A program made the position numbers and the translations under genes. Below, in pieces: positions 8,100-16,784 of a stretch of DNA of 44,800 nucleotides (positions are counted from its first letter, which is position 1; every line of letters starts with the position of its first letter). Source of the DNA: an uncultured Spirochaetales bacterium (GTDB lineage Bacteria; Spirochaetota; Spirochaetia; Sphaerochaetales; Sphaerochaetaceae); assembly GCA_949285785.1 (NCBI GenBank), contig CASEAG010000013.1, positions 1 through 44,800 on the forward strand. Direction: 5' to 3'. Under the pieces are notes generated by a model, which ran no database searches, was not told the DNA's origin, and was given only the letters and a program-made list of their open reading frames with translations.

Positions 8100-8680
8100 G
8101 ATTTCTCCTCCCATTCCGTCTCGCTGACCTTGAACTCGTCCTTCAGACGCTTCTCGAACATCATCATCCTGACGCCCCAGACGATCAGGCCGATGGCGAT
8201 GAGGATGAGGAATATCCCGACCGTGATGAAGATCGCGTTGTTCACCACCACGGGGAAGAGGAACATGATAAGGGCAAGCACGATCGACACGATGGCGTTC
8301 GAGGCGCTGAACATGTCGAATCCGGCCTTTCTGAGCGCCTGTATCTCGACGATCTCGCCGATCGCCGACACCAGAAGCCAGATGGCGATGAGGTATACCG
8401 TCCAGCCGGCCACGCTCGCGCCGCTGCTGGTCGCGGCGAAGTAGACGACGAGAAGTCCGATCACGAGGCTGAGCAGGGAGCGCACGGCATTGAACGTGAA
8501 CACTCCGCCGACGCTCCTGAACGAGAACGACATGACAAGTGCATACAGCGCCTCGATCATCGTATACAGACCGAAGCCTATCACGGCGACCTTGAGCACC
8601 GTCGTCGGATTCACCAGGACGAAGATCCCCACCAGCAGGAGTACGACACCTCCTATGAGCCATTGAAGCTGCGCCTTCAT
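8096..8680 (-). CDS. HdeD-like (DUF308) membrane protein
   Basis: This 194-residue protein has about six hydrophobic helices in the regular pattern of the HdeD/DUF308 family, starting with QWLIGGVVLLLVGIFVLVNP. A charged cytoplasmic tail (EKRLKDEFKVSETEWEEKS) follows. In enteric bacteria HdeD is tied to acid resistance; for the wider family the role is unknown. GGAGG stands 8 bases before the ATG. It is divergent from the HAD phosphatase gene with 50 bases between the starts, and its end overlaps the his promoter. Confidence 0.8.
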   Translation of the reverse strand: MKAQLQWLIGGVVLLLVGIFVLVNPTTVLKVAVIGFGLYTMIEALYALVMSFSFRSVGGVFTFNAVRSLLSLVIGLLVVYFAATSSGASVAGWTVYLIAIWLLVSAIGEIVEIQALRKAGFDMFSASNAIVSIVLALIMFLFPVVVNNAIFITVGIFLILIAIGLIVWGVRMMMFEKRLKDEFKVSETEWEEKS

Positions 8681-8694
8681 CGAATAGCCTCCTA

Positions 8695-8724
8695 TTGCCT
8701 CTGTGCACCATGTCCAGATACATT
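8695..8724 (+). promoter_or_regulatory. Promoter placed directly before a start codon
   Basis: TTGCCT (8695-8700), an 18-base spacer and TACATT (8719-8724) stand 6 bases before the ATG at 8731. No Shine-Dalgarno is present. The geometry predicts a leaderless mRNA for the HAD gene. Confidence 0.5.
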
Positions 8725-8730
8725 GGACGC

Positions 8731-9441
8731 ATGTCGCACTACAGATACATCCTCATGGATGCAGATGGCACGTTCCTGGACTTCGCGTCCACCGAGAGGG
8801 TTGCCATCTCGTCCCTCTTCGAGCATCTGGCACTACCCTGCACCGACGCCCTTCTTGAATCATACCACAAGGCGAACGCTTTGTGCTGGAAGGAATTCGA
8901 GGAGGGAGCCATCGACATGGCGACGCTGAAGGACCGGCGCTTCTCGCTCTTCTTCGAATCCAACGGAATCGACTTCGACGCCCATGAGGCGGGCCGTCTC
9001 TTCATCAGACTGCTTGCATCCAACGCCTACTACATCGACGGGGCACGGGACATGCTTTCGCGATTGTCCAGAGACCACGATATCGTGGTGGTCACGAACG
9101 GAATCGCAGAGGTGCAGAGAGGAAGACTGGAGAGGCTGGATGCCATGAAGTATTTCCGCGACGTGGTGATCAGCGAGGAGATAGGTGTCCAGAAGCCCGA
9201 TCCACGGTTCTTCGATGTGGTGCTCGCACGTCTCGGGGCCTCAAGGGAGGAATGCCTCGTGGTCGGCGACAGCCTCACGAGCGACATCAAGGGAGGAATC
9301 GATTCGGATATCGATACCCTCTATCTGCATCTTGGCAGACGGATCGACGACATCGATCCGCACATATGCTTCCATGCATCCAGCTATGAGGAGATGCTGT
9401 CAATCATCGACGCTGACAAGTTCGATGTCGAAGATGAGTAG
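8731..9441 (+). CDS. HAD-family phosphatase, YjjG (5'-nucleotidase) type
   Basis: This 236-residue cytosolic haloacid-dehalogenase-type hydrolase has all four HAD motifs: MDADGT (D10 and D12), VVTNG, the lysine in GVQKPDP, and VVGDSLTSDIKGG. Between motifs I and II is a helical C1-type cap. The sequence style (RYILMDADGTFLDF, RLERLDAMKYFRDVVISEEIGVQKP) fits the YjjG/YfnB branch, which dephosphorylates pyrimidine nucleotides or serves in housecleaning; the substrate is not certain. I chose the ATG at 8731 because motif I usually begins about ten residues in. In-frame starts at 8695 and 8710 exist but overlap the putative promoter. The 3' end overlaps the convergent FKBP gene by 42 bases. Confidence 0.85.
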   Translation: MSHYRYILMDADGTFLDFASTERVAISSLFEHLALPCTDALLESYHKANALCWKEFEEGAIDMATLKDRRFSLFFESNGIDFDAHEAGRLFIRLLASNAYYIDGARDMLSRLSRDHDIVVVTNGIAEVQRGRLERLDAMKYFRDVVISEEIGVQKPDPRFFDVVLARLGASREECLVVGDSLTSDIKGGIDSDIDTLYLHLGRRIDDIDPHICFHASSYEEMLSIIDADKFDVEDE

Positions 9442-10158
9442 CTGATTGGGGCCTATGTTCCCGTTGCCGTACTGTCCATAGCCGTAGTCGGGATGGACCC
9501 AGGCCCGCACCCTCTCGCCTTCCCTCATGGCGAGGACCACTTCCCTGAATCCCTCGATGGTCCCGGAAAGGGACAGCTGCGTACCGCCGCTGCGATCATA
9601 TGAGCTGTCCATGACATCACCATCCAGCGTGACGAGCTGATAGTCCACCGTGACATGCGATCCCGATTGCGGACTGCGTCCTGCAGGATCCGCCTGTCTG
9701 AGGATCTCGTACTGGATGCCGTCGCGTAGCGTCACCACGGTGGAACGCTCCGCATTCGAGGAAAGGAACGACTCGGCCTCCCTGAGGTTCTCCTCCTTGA
9801 GCCGGTTGAACATCTCCTCCGCCTGCTGGAAGACCTGGCTCTGGTACTGCAGTGCGATATCCGCCATCTCCTGCTCGGAATACAGGCAGACTCCATCGGT
9901 GTAGTCAGATGCCCCCAATGCGATGTATGAAGTGTCGATCGAGCTGAAGTTCGCGGCCATCGATGCGCTCATCTGATAGCCCAGGACATATGCGAAGCGG
10001 TCGTCGAGCGTCTGTGGAGCTTCAAGTTCCTGCCCGGCGGACGGCGTCGCACGGACGATGTGACGGACTTCGGCGCTCTCATCGCGGCCTTCGTCGCCGC
10101 AGGCTGCCAGCAGAAGCAAGGAAAAGACTATAGGCACACACCATGATGCTCTTCGCAC
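9400..10158 (-). CDS. FKBP-type peptidyl-prolyl isomerase lipoprotein
   Basis: The 252-residue protein starts with a lipoprotein signal (FSLLLLAAC, modified cysteine C20) and should be anchored in a membrane facing the periplasm. An alpha-helical dimerisation segment (about residues 50-140: DDRFAYVLGYQMSASM, then EEMFNRLKEENLREAESFLSSNA) resembles the FKBP_N domain of FkpA and Mip. The catalytic FKBP domain follows (VTVDYQLVTLDGDVMDSSYDR, GFREVVLAMREGERVRAWVHPDYGYG). It probably assists folding of exported proteins. The start appears to be GTG. Promoter-like TTGACT and TATATT lie upstream. Confidence 0.88.
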   Translation of the reverse strand: MRRASWCVPIVFSLLLLAACGDEGRDESAEVRHIVRATPSAGQELEAPQTLDDRFAYVLGYQMSASMAANFSSIDTSYIALGASDYTDGVCLYSEQEMADIALQYQSQVFQQAEEMFNRLKEENLREAESFLSSNAERSTVVTLRDGIQYEILRQADPAGRSPQSGSHVTVDYQLVTLDGDVMDSSYDRSGGTQLSLSGTIEGFREVVLAMREGERVRAWVHPDYGYGQYGNGNIGPNQLLIFDIELVSVDD

Positions 10159-10193
10159 TTTCCGTTTTCTCCCTTCCCTTTCTCCCTTGTGGA

Positions 10194-10223
10194 AATATAC
10201 CAGAGGGATATGTCACAAGTCAA
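10194..10223 (-). promoter_or_regulatory. Promoter of the FKBP lipoprotein gene
   Basis: On the minus strand, TTGACT (10223-10218), an 18-base spacer and TATATT (10199-10194). The predicted transcript starts near 10187, giving a leader of roughly 30 bases before the GTG at 10158. Confidence 0.65.
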
Positions 10224-10256
10224 ATTCGGCTTCACCGCTATGCCATGACATGAAGA

Positions 10257-10284
10257 ACCCTCCCATGACAGTGCACAGGAGGGT
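10257..10284 (-). terminator. Hairpin after the outer-membrane-type gene
   Basis: ACCCTCC (10257-10263) and GGAGGGT (10278-10284) pair around a 14-base loop, about 20 bases after the stop of the minus-strand gene. The following TTCTTC is only a weak U tract. It also lies just upstream of the FKBP promoter and insulates the two genes. Confidence 0.6.
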
Positions 10285-10306
10285 CTCCGGGCGGCCGGAA
10301 TCCAGA

Positions 10307-10825
10307 CTAGAATCTCAGGCCGAGCGCGACGGAGGGAAGCGGAATCTCGATCGCGAAGTGCGTGACGGGATCCGCATCCTTCGGGAACTCGACGATGTCC
10401 ATCAGGGCTCCGGTTCCGACGTTCACGTAAAAGTCCTTCGTGATGTCGATCAGGAAGTTCACCTTCACGTCGACGCCGATGGCGAAGTCTCCTGTCAACT
10501 GGAACGTCGGGCCGGCCATCACGACGATGTCGAAGTTGTCCTTGACATCCACCTTGTGGGCATAATAGACGCCGAGCTCCAGCGAGCTGAAGTTCTGCTC
10601 CGCCGTCAGGGCGACATCGAATCCGGGACCATCGTCGAAGATCATGTTGAAGTCCGCCTGGAGACTCAGTTCGAACTTGAACACATCACCCTTGGCCTCC
10701 GGATCGACCGTCATGACCGAGCTGGTGTTCTGCAGTCCGATGTTGAACATCGTGTCCGTCACGGCTGCGAACGACGGCAGTGCGATGCAGGCGAGAAGCG
10801 CCAGTACTACAATTGCTTTCTTCAT
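10307..10825 (-). CDS. Small secreted outer-membrane-type beta-barrel protein
   Basis: This 172-residue protein has a clear signal peptide (MKKAIVVLALLACIALPSFA, cut before AVTD). The mature part has alternating hydrophobic/polar strands such as FKFELSLQADFNMIFDD, SSLELGVYYAHKVDV and FAIGVDVKVNFLIDI, ending in ...ALGLRF. The terminal phenylalanine and strand periodicity are typical of small outer-membrane beta-barrels. I do not recognise a named family. GGAGG lies 8 bases before the ATG at 10825; an in-frame start 5 codons upstream has no such signal. A TACAAT at 10855-10850 could be its -10 box. Confidence 0.65.
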   Translation of the reverse strand: MKKAIVVLALLACIALPSFAAVTDTMFNIGLQNTSSVMTVDPEAKGDVFKFELSLQADFNMIFDDGPGFDVALTAEQNFSSLELGVYYAHKVDVKDNFDIVVMAGPTFQLTGDFAIGVDVKVNFLIDITKDFYVNVGTGALMDIVEFPKDADPVTHFAIEIPLPSVALGLRF

Positions 10826-10949
10826 GGAACACACCTCCAAGATGCATCAATTGTAGCAGAAAAGGCGGATCGAAAGCAGTACCAGAGGCAGAAAAAGAGA
10901 GATGGACGCGACTGTGTAAGCTGCAATGCGCGGCAGCACGGATGCGCCG

Positions 10950-12863
10950 TCAGTTCTCATACATGGCCTCTATCCGGTCCCTGTACATCTCGTTGACGAC
11001 GAACCGCTTGACCTCCTGCTTTGCGCTCAGCTCCCTGTTGACCTCGAAGGCGCGGGGAAGCAGCGCACATCGCATGACCTGCTCGAACGGTCTGAAGCCG
11101 TTCTTCGTACTCACCCGTTCTCGGATCTCGCCCTCGATGAGCGCCTTCACCTCCGGCATCATGTACAGGTCGTCCCTGTTCGTATAGTAGATGTGGTTGT
11201 CCTTAAGATAGCGTTCGACCATTCCCTGGTCGATCACGACAAGAGCCGACAGATACTTCCTGTCCTGCCCGACCACGACGCTTGCGGCGACGTATGGGCT
11301 GTCGTTGATCGTCTCCTCTATCGGCACCGGCTCCACGTTCTCTCCTCCGGACAGGACGATGGTGTCCTTGGCCCTTCCGACTATCGAGTACTCGCCGTTG
11401 ACAGTCCACACGGCAAGGTCTCCGGTGTTGAACCATCCCTCGTCGTCAATGACCTTCGCGGTGAGCTCGGGTCTCTTGTAGTAGCCCTTCATCACCTGCG
11501 GCCCCTTGGCATAGAGCACGCCCTTCTCTCCGGGTGCGCAGAGCCTTCCGTTCTCGTCGACGATTTTCAGCTGGATCTTACCGAACGGATAGAGAGTGCC
11601 GGGCACCCTCTTCGCCCAGCGTCTGAGTCCGATGACGGGACTGGTCTCCGTGAGGCCGTAGCCATCTACCACGTCAATTCCTATTGCGCTGAAGAACTCG
11701 TCCACGGCCTGTGGAAGAGATCCGCCGCCGGAGATGCCGACGACGAAGCTGTTTCCGAGCTTGGTCTTTATCTTCCTGAAAACCAGCGCGTCGCCCAGCT
11801 TATACAGCGGTGTCAGGACGGCAAGCGGCAGGATGCTCCTGAGCACCGACACGATGCGGCTGCGCTTTCTGTAGTCCCTGGTAAGTCCATGGAACAGATT
11901 GTAGTACTTCATCCTCGCCTTGCCGACGCCGACGAAGAAGTTGAACAGCCCCCTGCCGACCGGCTTTGCGCTCTTCATCTGGGCGTAGACGCCGTTCTTG
12001 ACCGTCTCCCAGATTCTCGGCACCGAGCCCATGATGTGGGGATTCACGCGCTGCAGGTCGTTGAGCAGTATCTTGCCGATAGGCTTGGAGTATGCAATCG
12101 TGCTCCTTAGATAGATTATCGCGTACTGGAGGATCCTCTCGAACGAATGCCACACGGGAAGCACCGACAGCCATCTCTGCCCCGGCCCGATCGGATAGCC
12201 GATGTTGTCGATCTCGGCCGCGATGGAGTTCAGATTGGACTGCGTAAGCATGACGCCCTTGGGTTCACCGGTGGTGCCGCTGGTGAAGATCACCGTCGCC
12301 AGCTCGTCCATTCGTCCGGACGCCACGCTCCTGTCGACCTTCGAAGCCTCTGATGCAAGCCTTTCCATGCCCTTCTCGACCAGGTCCCCCTGTAGAAGTA
12401 TCTCGACATCGTGGTCCTTCGCAAGGCTGTCGAGCGCCGGCAGCTTCGAGCCATCCGTCACCACGATCGTCCTCATGGCGGGCAGGTTCTTGCGTATCGA
12501 GAGGATCCTGTCCAGCATCTGGGCGTTCTCGACGAACACTATCCTCGACTCCGTAGTCGACAGGATGAACGAAAGCTCTCCGGCCATGCTGTCACGGCCT
12601 CTGGGCACGTTCGCGGCCCCGCAGGACTGGATTGCAAGATCGGCGACGAGCCAGTCGGCCCTGTTGTCGCTTATGTGGCCGACGAGGTCTCCTCTGCCAA
12701 GCCCCAGGTCCATCAGGGACAGGGCAAGCGCCCTGACCTTGGCCGCGACCTGTGCATATGTATAGCTTATGAACTTCCCCTTGCTGTCCTTCTCCATCTG
12801 GAGGACGCGTTCACCATCGCTTGCAGCCCTGCTGAAGAAGAGCTGCGGCATCGTCATTTCCAT
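10950..12863 (-). CDS. AMP-forming long-chain acyl-CoA synthetase
   Basis: The 637-residue protein belongs to the adenylate-forming superfamily, FadD15-like branch. Motifs are visible in order: the ATP-binding loop VIFTSGTTGEPKGVML (about residues 192-207), VDGYGLTETSPVIG (about residue 400) and the hinge GRAKDTIVLSGGENVEP (about residue 495). It should activate fatty acids with ATP and CoA. Treponema-type spirochaetes depend on host fatty acids, so the gene fits scavenging. GGAAAA stands before the ATG; a second in-frame ATG two codons later is possible. It is transcribed alone. Confidence 0.92.
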   Translation of the reverse strand: MEMTMPQLFFSRAASDGERVLQMEKDSKGKFISYTYAQVAAKVRALALSLMDLGLGRGDLVGHISDNRADWLVADLAIQSCGAANVPRGRDSMAGELSFILSTTESRIVFVENAQMLDRILSIRKNLPAMRTIVVTDGSKLPALDSLAKDHDVEILLQGDLVEKGMERLASEASKVDRSVASGRMDELATVIFTSGTTGEPKGVMLTQSNLNSIAAEIDNIGYPIGPGQRWLSVLPVWHSFERILQYAIIYLRSTIAYSKPIGKILLNDLQRVNPHIMGSVPRIWETVKNGVYAQMKSAKPVGRGLFNFFVGVGKARMKYYNLFHGLTRDYRKRSRIVSVLRSILPLAVLTPLYKLGDALVFRKIKTKLGNSFVVGISGGGSLPQAVDEFFSAIGIDVVDGYGLTETSPVIGLRRWAKRVPGTLYPFGKIQLKIVDENGRLCAPGEKGVLYAKGPQVMKGYYKRPELTAKVIDDEGWFNTGDLAVWTVNGEYSIVGRAKDTIVLSGGENVEPVPIEETINDSPYVAASVVVGQDRKYLSALVVIDQGMVERYLKDNHIYYTNRDDLYMMPEVKALIEGEIRERVSTKNGFRPFEQVMRCALLPRAFEVNRELSAKQEVKRFVVNEMYRDRIEAMYEN

Positions 12864-12934
12864 TCTATGTTTTCCTTACATTCTGACATTTTCTGTCAAT
12901 TTGTAATTTATGGTAATGACGGTTCAATTGGCTG

Positions 12935-14068
12935 TCAAGAGTCCCTTCCCGCCGGAACATACAGCCAGCCGGCGATAAGCGAGGTGAGCGGAGTGACCAG
13001 GACGAGCCCGGTGCAGCCGGTGAGCGTCTGGACGATCTCTGATGCGATCATCTTTCCGGTGAGGATGTTCAATGTGGGGGTCGACTGGGCCATGTATACC
13101 ATCATGACGGAAAGCCAGGCTCCCATGTATGCAAGAAGAAGTGTCGTAGTCTGGGTACCGACTCCGGCACGACCTACTGCAATACCTGATTTGACAAGCT
13201 CCATGCGCGAGATGCCGGGAGCATGATCCTTCACCTCGGCCATGGCGACCGACACATCTATCGAGAGGTCCATGATCGCGCCGCCGGCGGAAAGCGCTAC
13301 GACACCGATGAAGAGACTTGTGAGGTCCAGATCCGGGAATCCCGCATACAGCAGGCTCTCGCTCTGTTCAAGCACAGAGCCATGGATCGCAAGCCAGCTG
13401 GTCATCAAATGGCCTATCAGAGCTGTGGCGAGCGATGCGCTCACAGCACCCAGTATCGCGGCAAGGCTGCGCCTGTTCACACCACCCACGAGAAGCAGTG
13501 TCGTGACCGTGATGGCCATGAGTGTCGCCAGGCACATGAAGAGGGGGTTCAGACCATGCAGAGTAGCCGGTATCAGCATCTTCCAGATGCACAGGAACGC
13601 GAAGATGAAGGAGATGATTATCCTGACGCCTGAGAATCCGGCGAAGAGTACGAGAACCGTCGCGAAGACAAGTGCACCTGCCAGCTCCTTGCCAAGGCGG
13701 TAGTGGTCGATCATGTTGATGAAGATGGGATTGCCGTCACCGTCGCGCTCGACCAGGACCCAGGCGATGTCGCCCGGCTTGAAGACCTTGTCGTCCGCAA
13801 GGGATCCTGAGAGCATGTTCACCGCGTCCATTACAAGTCCCTTGTGGGATCCGGAAAGCACTTCCACCGTGCAGCGCTGGTCGCCCTGTCTGAAGAGCCC
13901 GGTCTGTATGATCGTGCTGTCATCGGTCGCCAGGACCCTGGCCCTGGCACCTTCGGCATTCACATAGATGGAACGCTGGAAGCCTGTGGGAACGACGAAA
14001 AGGACAAGCGACACGACGGCAAGAATGATGGCGAAGACCACTTCGCCTCTTCTTCTGAAACTGTTCAT
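12935..14068 (-). CDS. YibE/F-like integral membrane protein
   Basis: This 377-residue protein has one N-terminal membrane anchor, an extracytoplasmic domain (about residues 30-125: YVNAEGARARVLATDD...AWVLVERDGDGNP) and then about seven hydrophobic helices. Small-residue motifs include GAIMDLSIDVSVAMAEV and GRAGVGTQTTTLLLAYMGAWLS. This is the layout of the YibE/F family found in Firmicutes and spirochaetes, whose function is unknown. No strong ribosome site precedes the ATG. A strong hairpin at 14100-14127 separates it from the alkaline phosphatase gene. Confidence 0.8.
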   Translation of the reverse strand: MNSFRRRGEVVFAIILAVVSLVLFVVPTGFQRSIYVNAEGARARVLATDDSTIIQTGLFRQGDQRCTVEVLSGSHKGLVMDAVNMLSGSLADDKVFKPGDIAWVLVERDGDGNPIFINMIDHYRLGKELAGALVFATVLVLFAGFSGVRIIISFIFAFLCIWKMLIPATLHGLNPLFMCLATLMAITVTTLLLVGGVNRRSLAAILGAVSASLATALIGHLMTSWLAIHGSVLEQSESLLYAGFPDLDLTSLFIGVVALSAGGAIMDLSIDVSVAMAEVKDHAPGISRMELVKSGIAVGRAGVGTQTTTLLLAYMGAWLSVMMVYMAQSTPTLNILTGKMIASEIVQTLTGCTGLVLVTPLTSLIAGWLYVPAGRDS

Positions 14069-14099
14069 ATGTTCTCTTATGTTTTCAGTAATGGACGGA

Positions 14100-14127
14100 T
14101 CCAGCCTCCGGATTATCGGAGGCTGGA
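14100..14127 (-). terminator. Strong GC-rich hairpin after alkaline phosphatase
   Basis: CCAGCCTCCG (14101-14110) pairs perfectly with CGGAGGCTGG (14117-14126) around a 6-base loop, extended by a T-A pair. It is 22 bases after the phoA stop codon. No U tract follows, so it may act as an mRNA 3' stabiliser or as a weak terminator. Confidence 0.55.
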
Positions 14128-14148
14128 CATTTCATCTCGATACGTCGC

Positions 14149-15615
14149 TCACTCGACGTCGCACAGGGCGAAGAGCTTCTTGGCGACCTCGGTGTTGTCA
14201 TAGGCACCGCCGAAGACCTCGGCACCCTCGCCGAAGGCGTATACGGGCACGGGGAGTCCGGTATGGGCGTAGCTCGTCCAACCTATGCCGGCCTTGTTGT
14301 TGATGATGTGGGTCAGCGTGATGGAGATCGGGTTGTAGCCGCCGTACAGGAGGGACTCCTCGTATCCATCGGTGTTGCCGGTCCTGTCATCCTCATATGC
14401 CTTCTGGAGTTTGGCATACTCGTACTCGTTCATGACCAGTGCGGGCACGTCGTTGTCCGTTCCGGGAGCCGTGAGGCCGAACTCATCCTCGACCATCTCC
14501 ATCAGCCTGTCGAAGTCGAAGGTTCCAGCCGCCTTCTCCTTTGCGACGTACTCGTCGAAGGCGACGAAGCTCATCTTCTGGTTCTTCATGATGTCGAAGG
14601 CGGTGTCGTAGCCGGTTGCCGCATAGCCGATCGTCATACCGCCGGTCTCGTGGTCTCCGGTGACGATGATCAGAGTCTCGTCCGGATGCTGGAAGGCGAA
14701 CTCGAGGGCGACCTCGACGGCCTCGTCGAGAGCGATCGTGTCGCTGATGTTGGCCACAGCGTCGTTGGCGTGTCCTGCCCAGTCGATCTTTCCACCCTCG
14801 CACATGAGGAAGAAGCCCTTCTCGTTGTACAGGACGTCGATGCCCTTGCGCACGAACTCCGCCAGGGTGATGTCGTCCTCGTCCATGTCGAGAGCATACT
14901 TCATGGCTCCGTCATCCTGCAGCTCGGGGCTGACGGCATAGACCTTGCCGCTGTCCGCATTCAGGGAGAGGATGGTGTCCCTGTCGCTGGTGACGGTGTA
15001 ACCGGCATCCTCGAGGACCTCGTAGAGGGCGTCGCCGTCGTTCTCGAGCAGGGAGCCGCCTGCGAAATAGTCGAATCCGCTTGCAGCCATCTGCTCGCCG
15101 ATCTCATAGTAGTCGTTGCGGGATGCGATGTGGGCATAGTATGCAGCGGGTGTCGCATGGTTGAGCGTGACAGAGGAGATGATGCCGACCTTCCAGCCGA
15201 GCTGCTGCTTGACCTTCTCGGCGATCGTCTCGCCTGCGGACACCTTGTCCACTCCCATTCCGATGACGCCGGAGTGCGTCTTGAAGCCGGAGGAGAGGCT
15301 GGTGGCCGTGCTGGCGCTGTCGGGGCAGAAGGATGTGCTGTCCTGCGTATACTGCAGACCTACGACCGGAAACTGCGTGAACGTCAGCTTCTCGAGCTCG
15401 ATGGCTCCGGAGACGTTGTTCCCGTTGTAGACCTGTGCGGCGTTGGTCTGAGGGGAGCTCATTCCATCACCGATGAACATGAAGACGTACTTCGGGCTGG
15501 CATCCGTCGTGTAGGCGCTCACCGCGCTCTGCGTCTCCGTGACGCCCTGGGCGAACACAGAGGCGGCGACCATGACGGCAACGATAAGGCTCATGGCTGT
15601 CTTTCTGAATCTCAT
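14149..15615 (-). CDS. phoA: Alkaline phosphatase (PhoA family), secreted
   Basis: The 488-residue protein releases phosphate from phosphomonoesters outside the cytoplasm. A signal peptide (LIVAVMVAASVFA, cut before QGVTET) is clear. Active-site elements appear in order: the metal ligand in FMFIGDGMSS, the nucleophilic serine in CPDSASTATS, the GGKIDWAGHAND loop, TGDHETGG and AHTGLPVPVYAFG, which supplies the last zinc histidine. The ATG at 15615 is chosen because GGAGGA stands 8 bases upstream; an in-frame upstream codon lacks this. Three TTCACC repeats upstream suggest phosphate control. It lies downstream of, and on the same strand as, the AraC gene. Confidence 0.93.
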   Translation of the reverse strand: MRFRKTAMSLIVAVMVAASVFAQGVTETQSAVSAYTTDASPKYVFMFIGDGMSSPQTNAAQVYNGNNVSGAIELEKLTFTQFPVVGLQYTQDSTSFCPDSASTATSLSSGFKTHSGVIGMGVDKVSAGETIAEKVKQQLGWKVGIISSVTLNHATPAAYYAHIASRNDYYEIGEQMAASGFDYFAGGSLLENDGDALYEVLEDAGYTVTSDRDTILSLNADSGKVYAVSPELQDDGAMKYALDMDEDDITLAEFVRKGIDVLYNEKGFFLMCEGGKIDWAGHANDAVANISDTIALDEAVEVALEFAFQHPDETLIIVTGDHETGGMTIGYAATGYDTAFDIMKNQKMSFVAFDEYVAKEKAAGTFDFDRLMEMVEDEFGLTAPGTDNDVPALVMNEYEYAKLQKAYEDDRTGNTDGYEESLLYGGYNPISITLTHIINNKAGIGWTSYAHTGLPVPVYAFGEGAEVFGGAYDNTEVAKKLFALCDVE

Positions 15616-15680
15616 AGTCTGTTTCCTCCAAATCTGAGACATTCGTTTTTCAGTGTGTCGGGCACAGACTATGATGGCCG

Positions 15681-15720
15681 GGTGAAGAATCGGCCGTTCA
15701 AATGGTGAAATGACGGTGAA
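15681..15720 (-). promoter_or_regulatory. Pho-box-like direct repeats upstream of phoA
   Basis: On the minus strand, TTCACC occurs at 15720-15715, 15709-15704 and 15686-15681. The first two copies are exactly 11 bases apart, the spacing of PhoB/PhoP direct repeats, and the third is 23 bases further on. They stand about 65-105 bases before the phoA start. The assignment rests on spacing and on the target gene, not on a known spirochaete consensus. Confidence 0.4.
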
Positions 15721-15810
15721 AAAGCCGGCCCGTCTGCAAAATGGATTTCACACTGGCCAAATCCGCTTCACCGCGAAGCATATCAATGTCATGAAGCACA
15801 GACGGCATTG

Positions 15811-16638
15811 TCAGTTCAGGCCATGGCTGTTCTGCCTGAAGGCGAGAGGCGTCATGCCCACGGTCAGTTTGAAGCGCTGCGAGAAATAACTTCCGGACGA
15901 AAAGCCCACGGCCTCGGCTATGTCGCTTACGGAAAGCTCCGTTCCGGCAAGCAGATTCTTGGACTCCGTGATGCGCCTGCCAAGAAGGTAGTCCATGGGA
16001 CTCGAGCCGACTTCCGCCTTGAACTCCCTTATCAGATGGAACTTGCTGAGTGAGGCGATGGATGCCAGCTGATCCAGTCTGATGTCCTCGGCATAGTGTT
16101 CGTCCATGTAGTTCTTGACATCGGCTATGTTGCTGCGCATCGTCCGCTCGTCCCCGCCGCCTACGTCTATGACCCTGTTCCTGACCAGAAGCACCATCAG
16201 ATTGTAGAAAAGACTCTTGGCCATGATCTCGTATTCCGGCAGCCGGCGCTGCATCTCCCTGTATATTCCTCTTATAAGAGAGAGCACGGTCTCGCGGCTG
16301 GTCCCGAGGTCGACGATCGGGTCGAAGTCGTCCAGGTCGGATACCGCACTCATGTTCGCGACACCAAGGCAGATGTACTCGAGAGGATGCTGTGATGACG
16401 AGATCTCGGTGTGCATCAGATGAGGAGGTATTATGACGAACTCGTCGCTGGATATCTGCCTTCTGCCCGAGCCTATGACGATCTGGCCCTCTCCATCGAG
16501 GATGTAGAGCATTTCGGCGATCGAATGCGAATGCACGACGCTGAGCCACTCGTTGTCGTAACGGGAATGTGTGATGTATCGGAGTTCCGGGTCATGCCCC
16601 TTTCCGCTGTGGCCTATTTCGTATCTGGCAATGCTCAT
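15811..16638 (-). CDS. AraC-family transcription regulator with cupin sensor
   Basis: The 275-residue protein has an N-terminal cupin-like sensing domain (about residues 20-110: HSIAEMLYILDGEGQIVIGSGRRQISSDEFVIIPPHLMH). The C-terminal AraC DNA-binding domain has two helix-turn-helix units (IRLDQLASIASLSKFHLIREFK and VSDIAEAVGFSSGSYFSQRFK). It is divergent from the sugar importer and galacto-N-biose phosphorylase operon, with 146 bases between the starts. It is therefore the likely regulator of that operon, sensing a sugar or sugar phosphate. Confidence 0.88.
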   Translation of the reverse strand: MSIARYEIGHSGKGHDPELRYITHSRYDNEWLSVVHSHSIAEMLYILDGEGQIVIGSGRRQISSDEFVIIPPHLMHTEISSSQHPLEYICLGVANMSAVSDLDDFDPIVDLGTSRETVLSLIRGIYREMQRRLPEYEIMAKSLFYNLMVLLVRNRVIDVGGGDERTMRSNIADVKNYMDEHYAEDIRLDQLASIASLSKFHLIREFKAEVGSSPMDYLLGRRITESKNLLAGTELSVSDIAEAVGFSSGSYFSQRFKLTVGMTPLAFRQNSHGLN

Positions 16639-16784
16639 AAGTCACCCATATTCTCCAACAATCCGGACCAAATGGCAATAAACATAAAAAACTGAGCAAA
16701 TTCGTGATTGTTGGTTTCTGAAAACAGCCCTTAAGCTTTAGACAAAGTGGTTGAGAGAACACCATTATCGAAAAGGAGAAACAA
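16639..16784. promoter_or_regulatory. Divergent control region of the glycan operon
   Basis: This AT-rich 146-base gap holds the promoters of the AraC gene and the importer operon. For the operon, TTGTTG (16708-16713), an 18-base spacer and TAAGCT (16732-16737) is a possible weak promoter, as expected where an activator is needed. AAAGGAG precedes the binding-protein ATG. I cannot point to a defined AraC site. Confidence 0.4.

Noticed and set aside
14263..15708. 481-codon open frame antisense to alkaline phosphatase
   Set aside because: No motifs and no ribosome site; the sense strand carries all PhoA active-site elements.
10218..15793. Similar stretches CAAAT-x-CGGCTTCACCGC near 10221 and CAAATCCGCTTCACCGC near 15759, considered as a dispersed repeat
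   Set aside because: The match is short and interrupted; one copy is part of a promoter. Chance similarity is enough.
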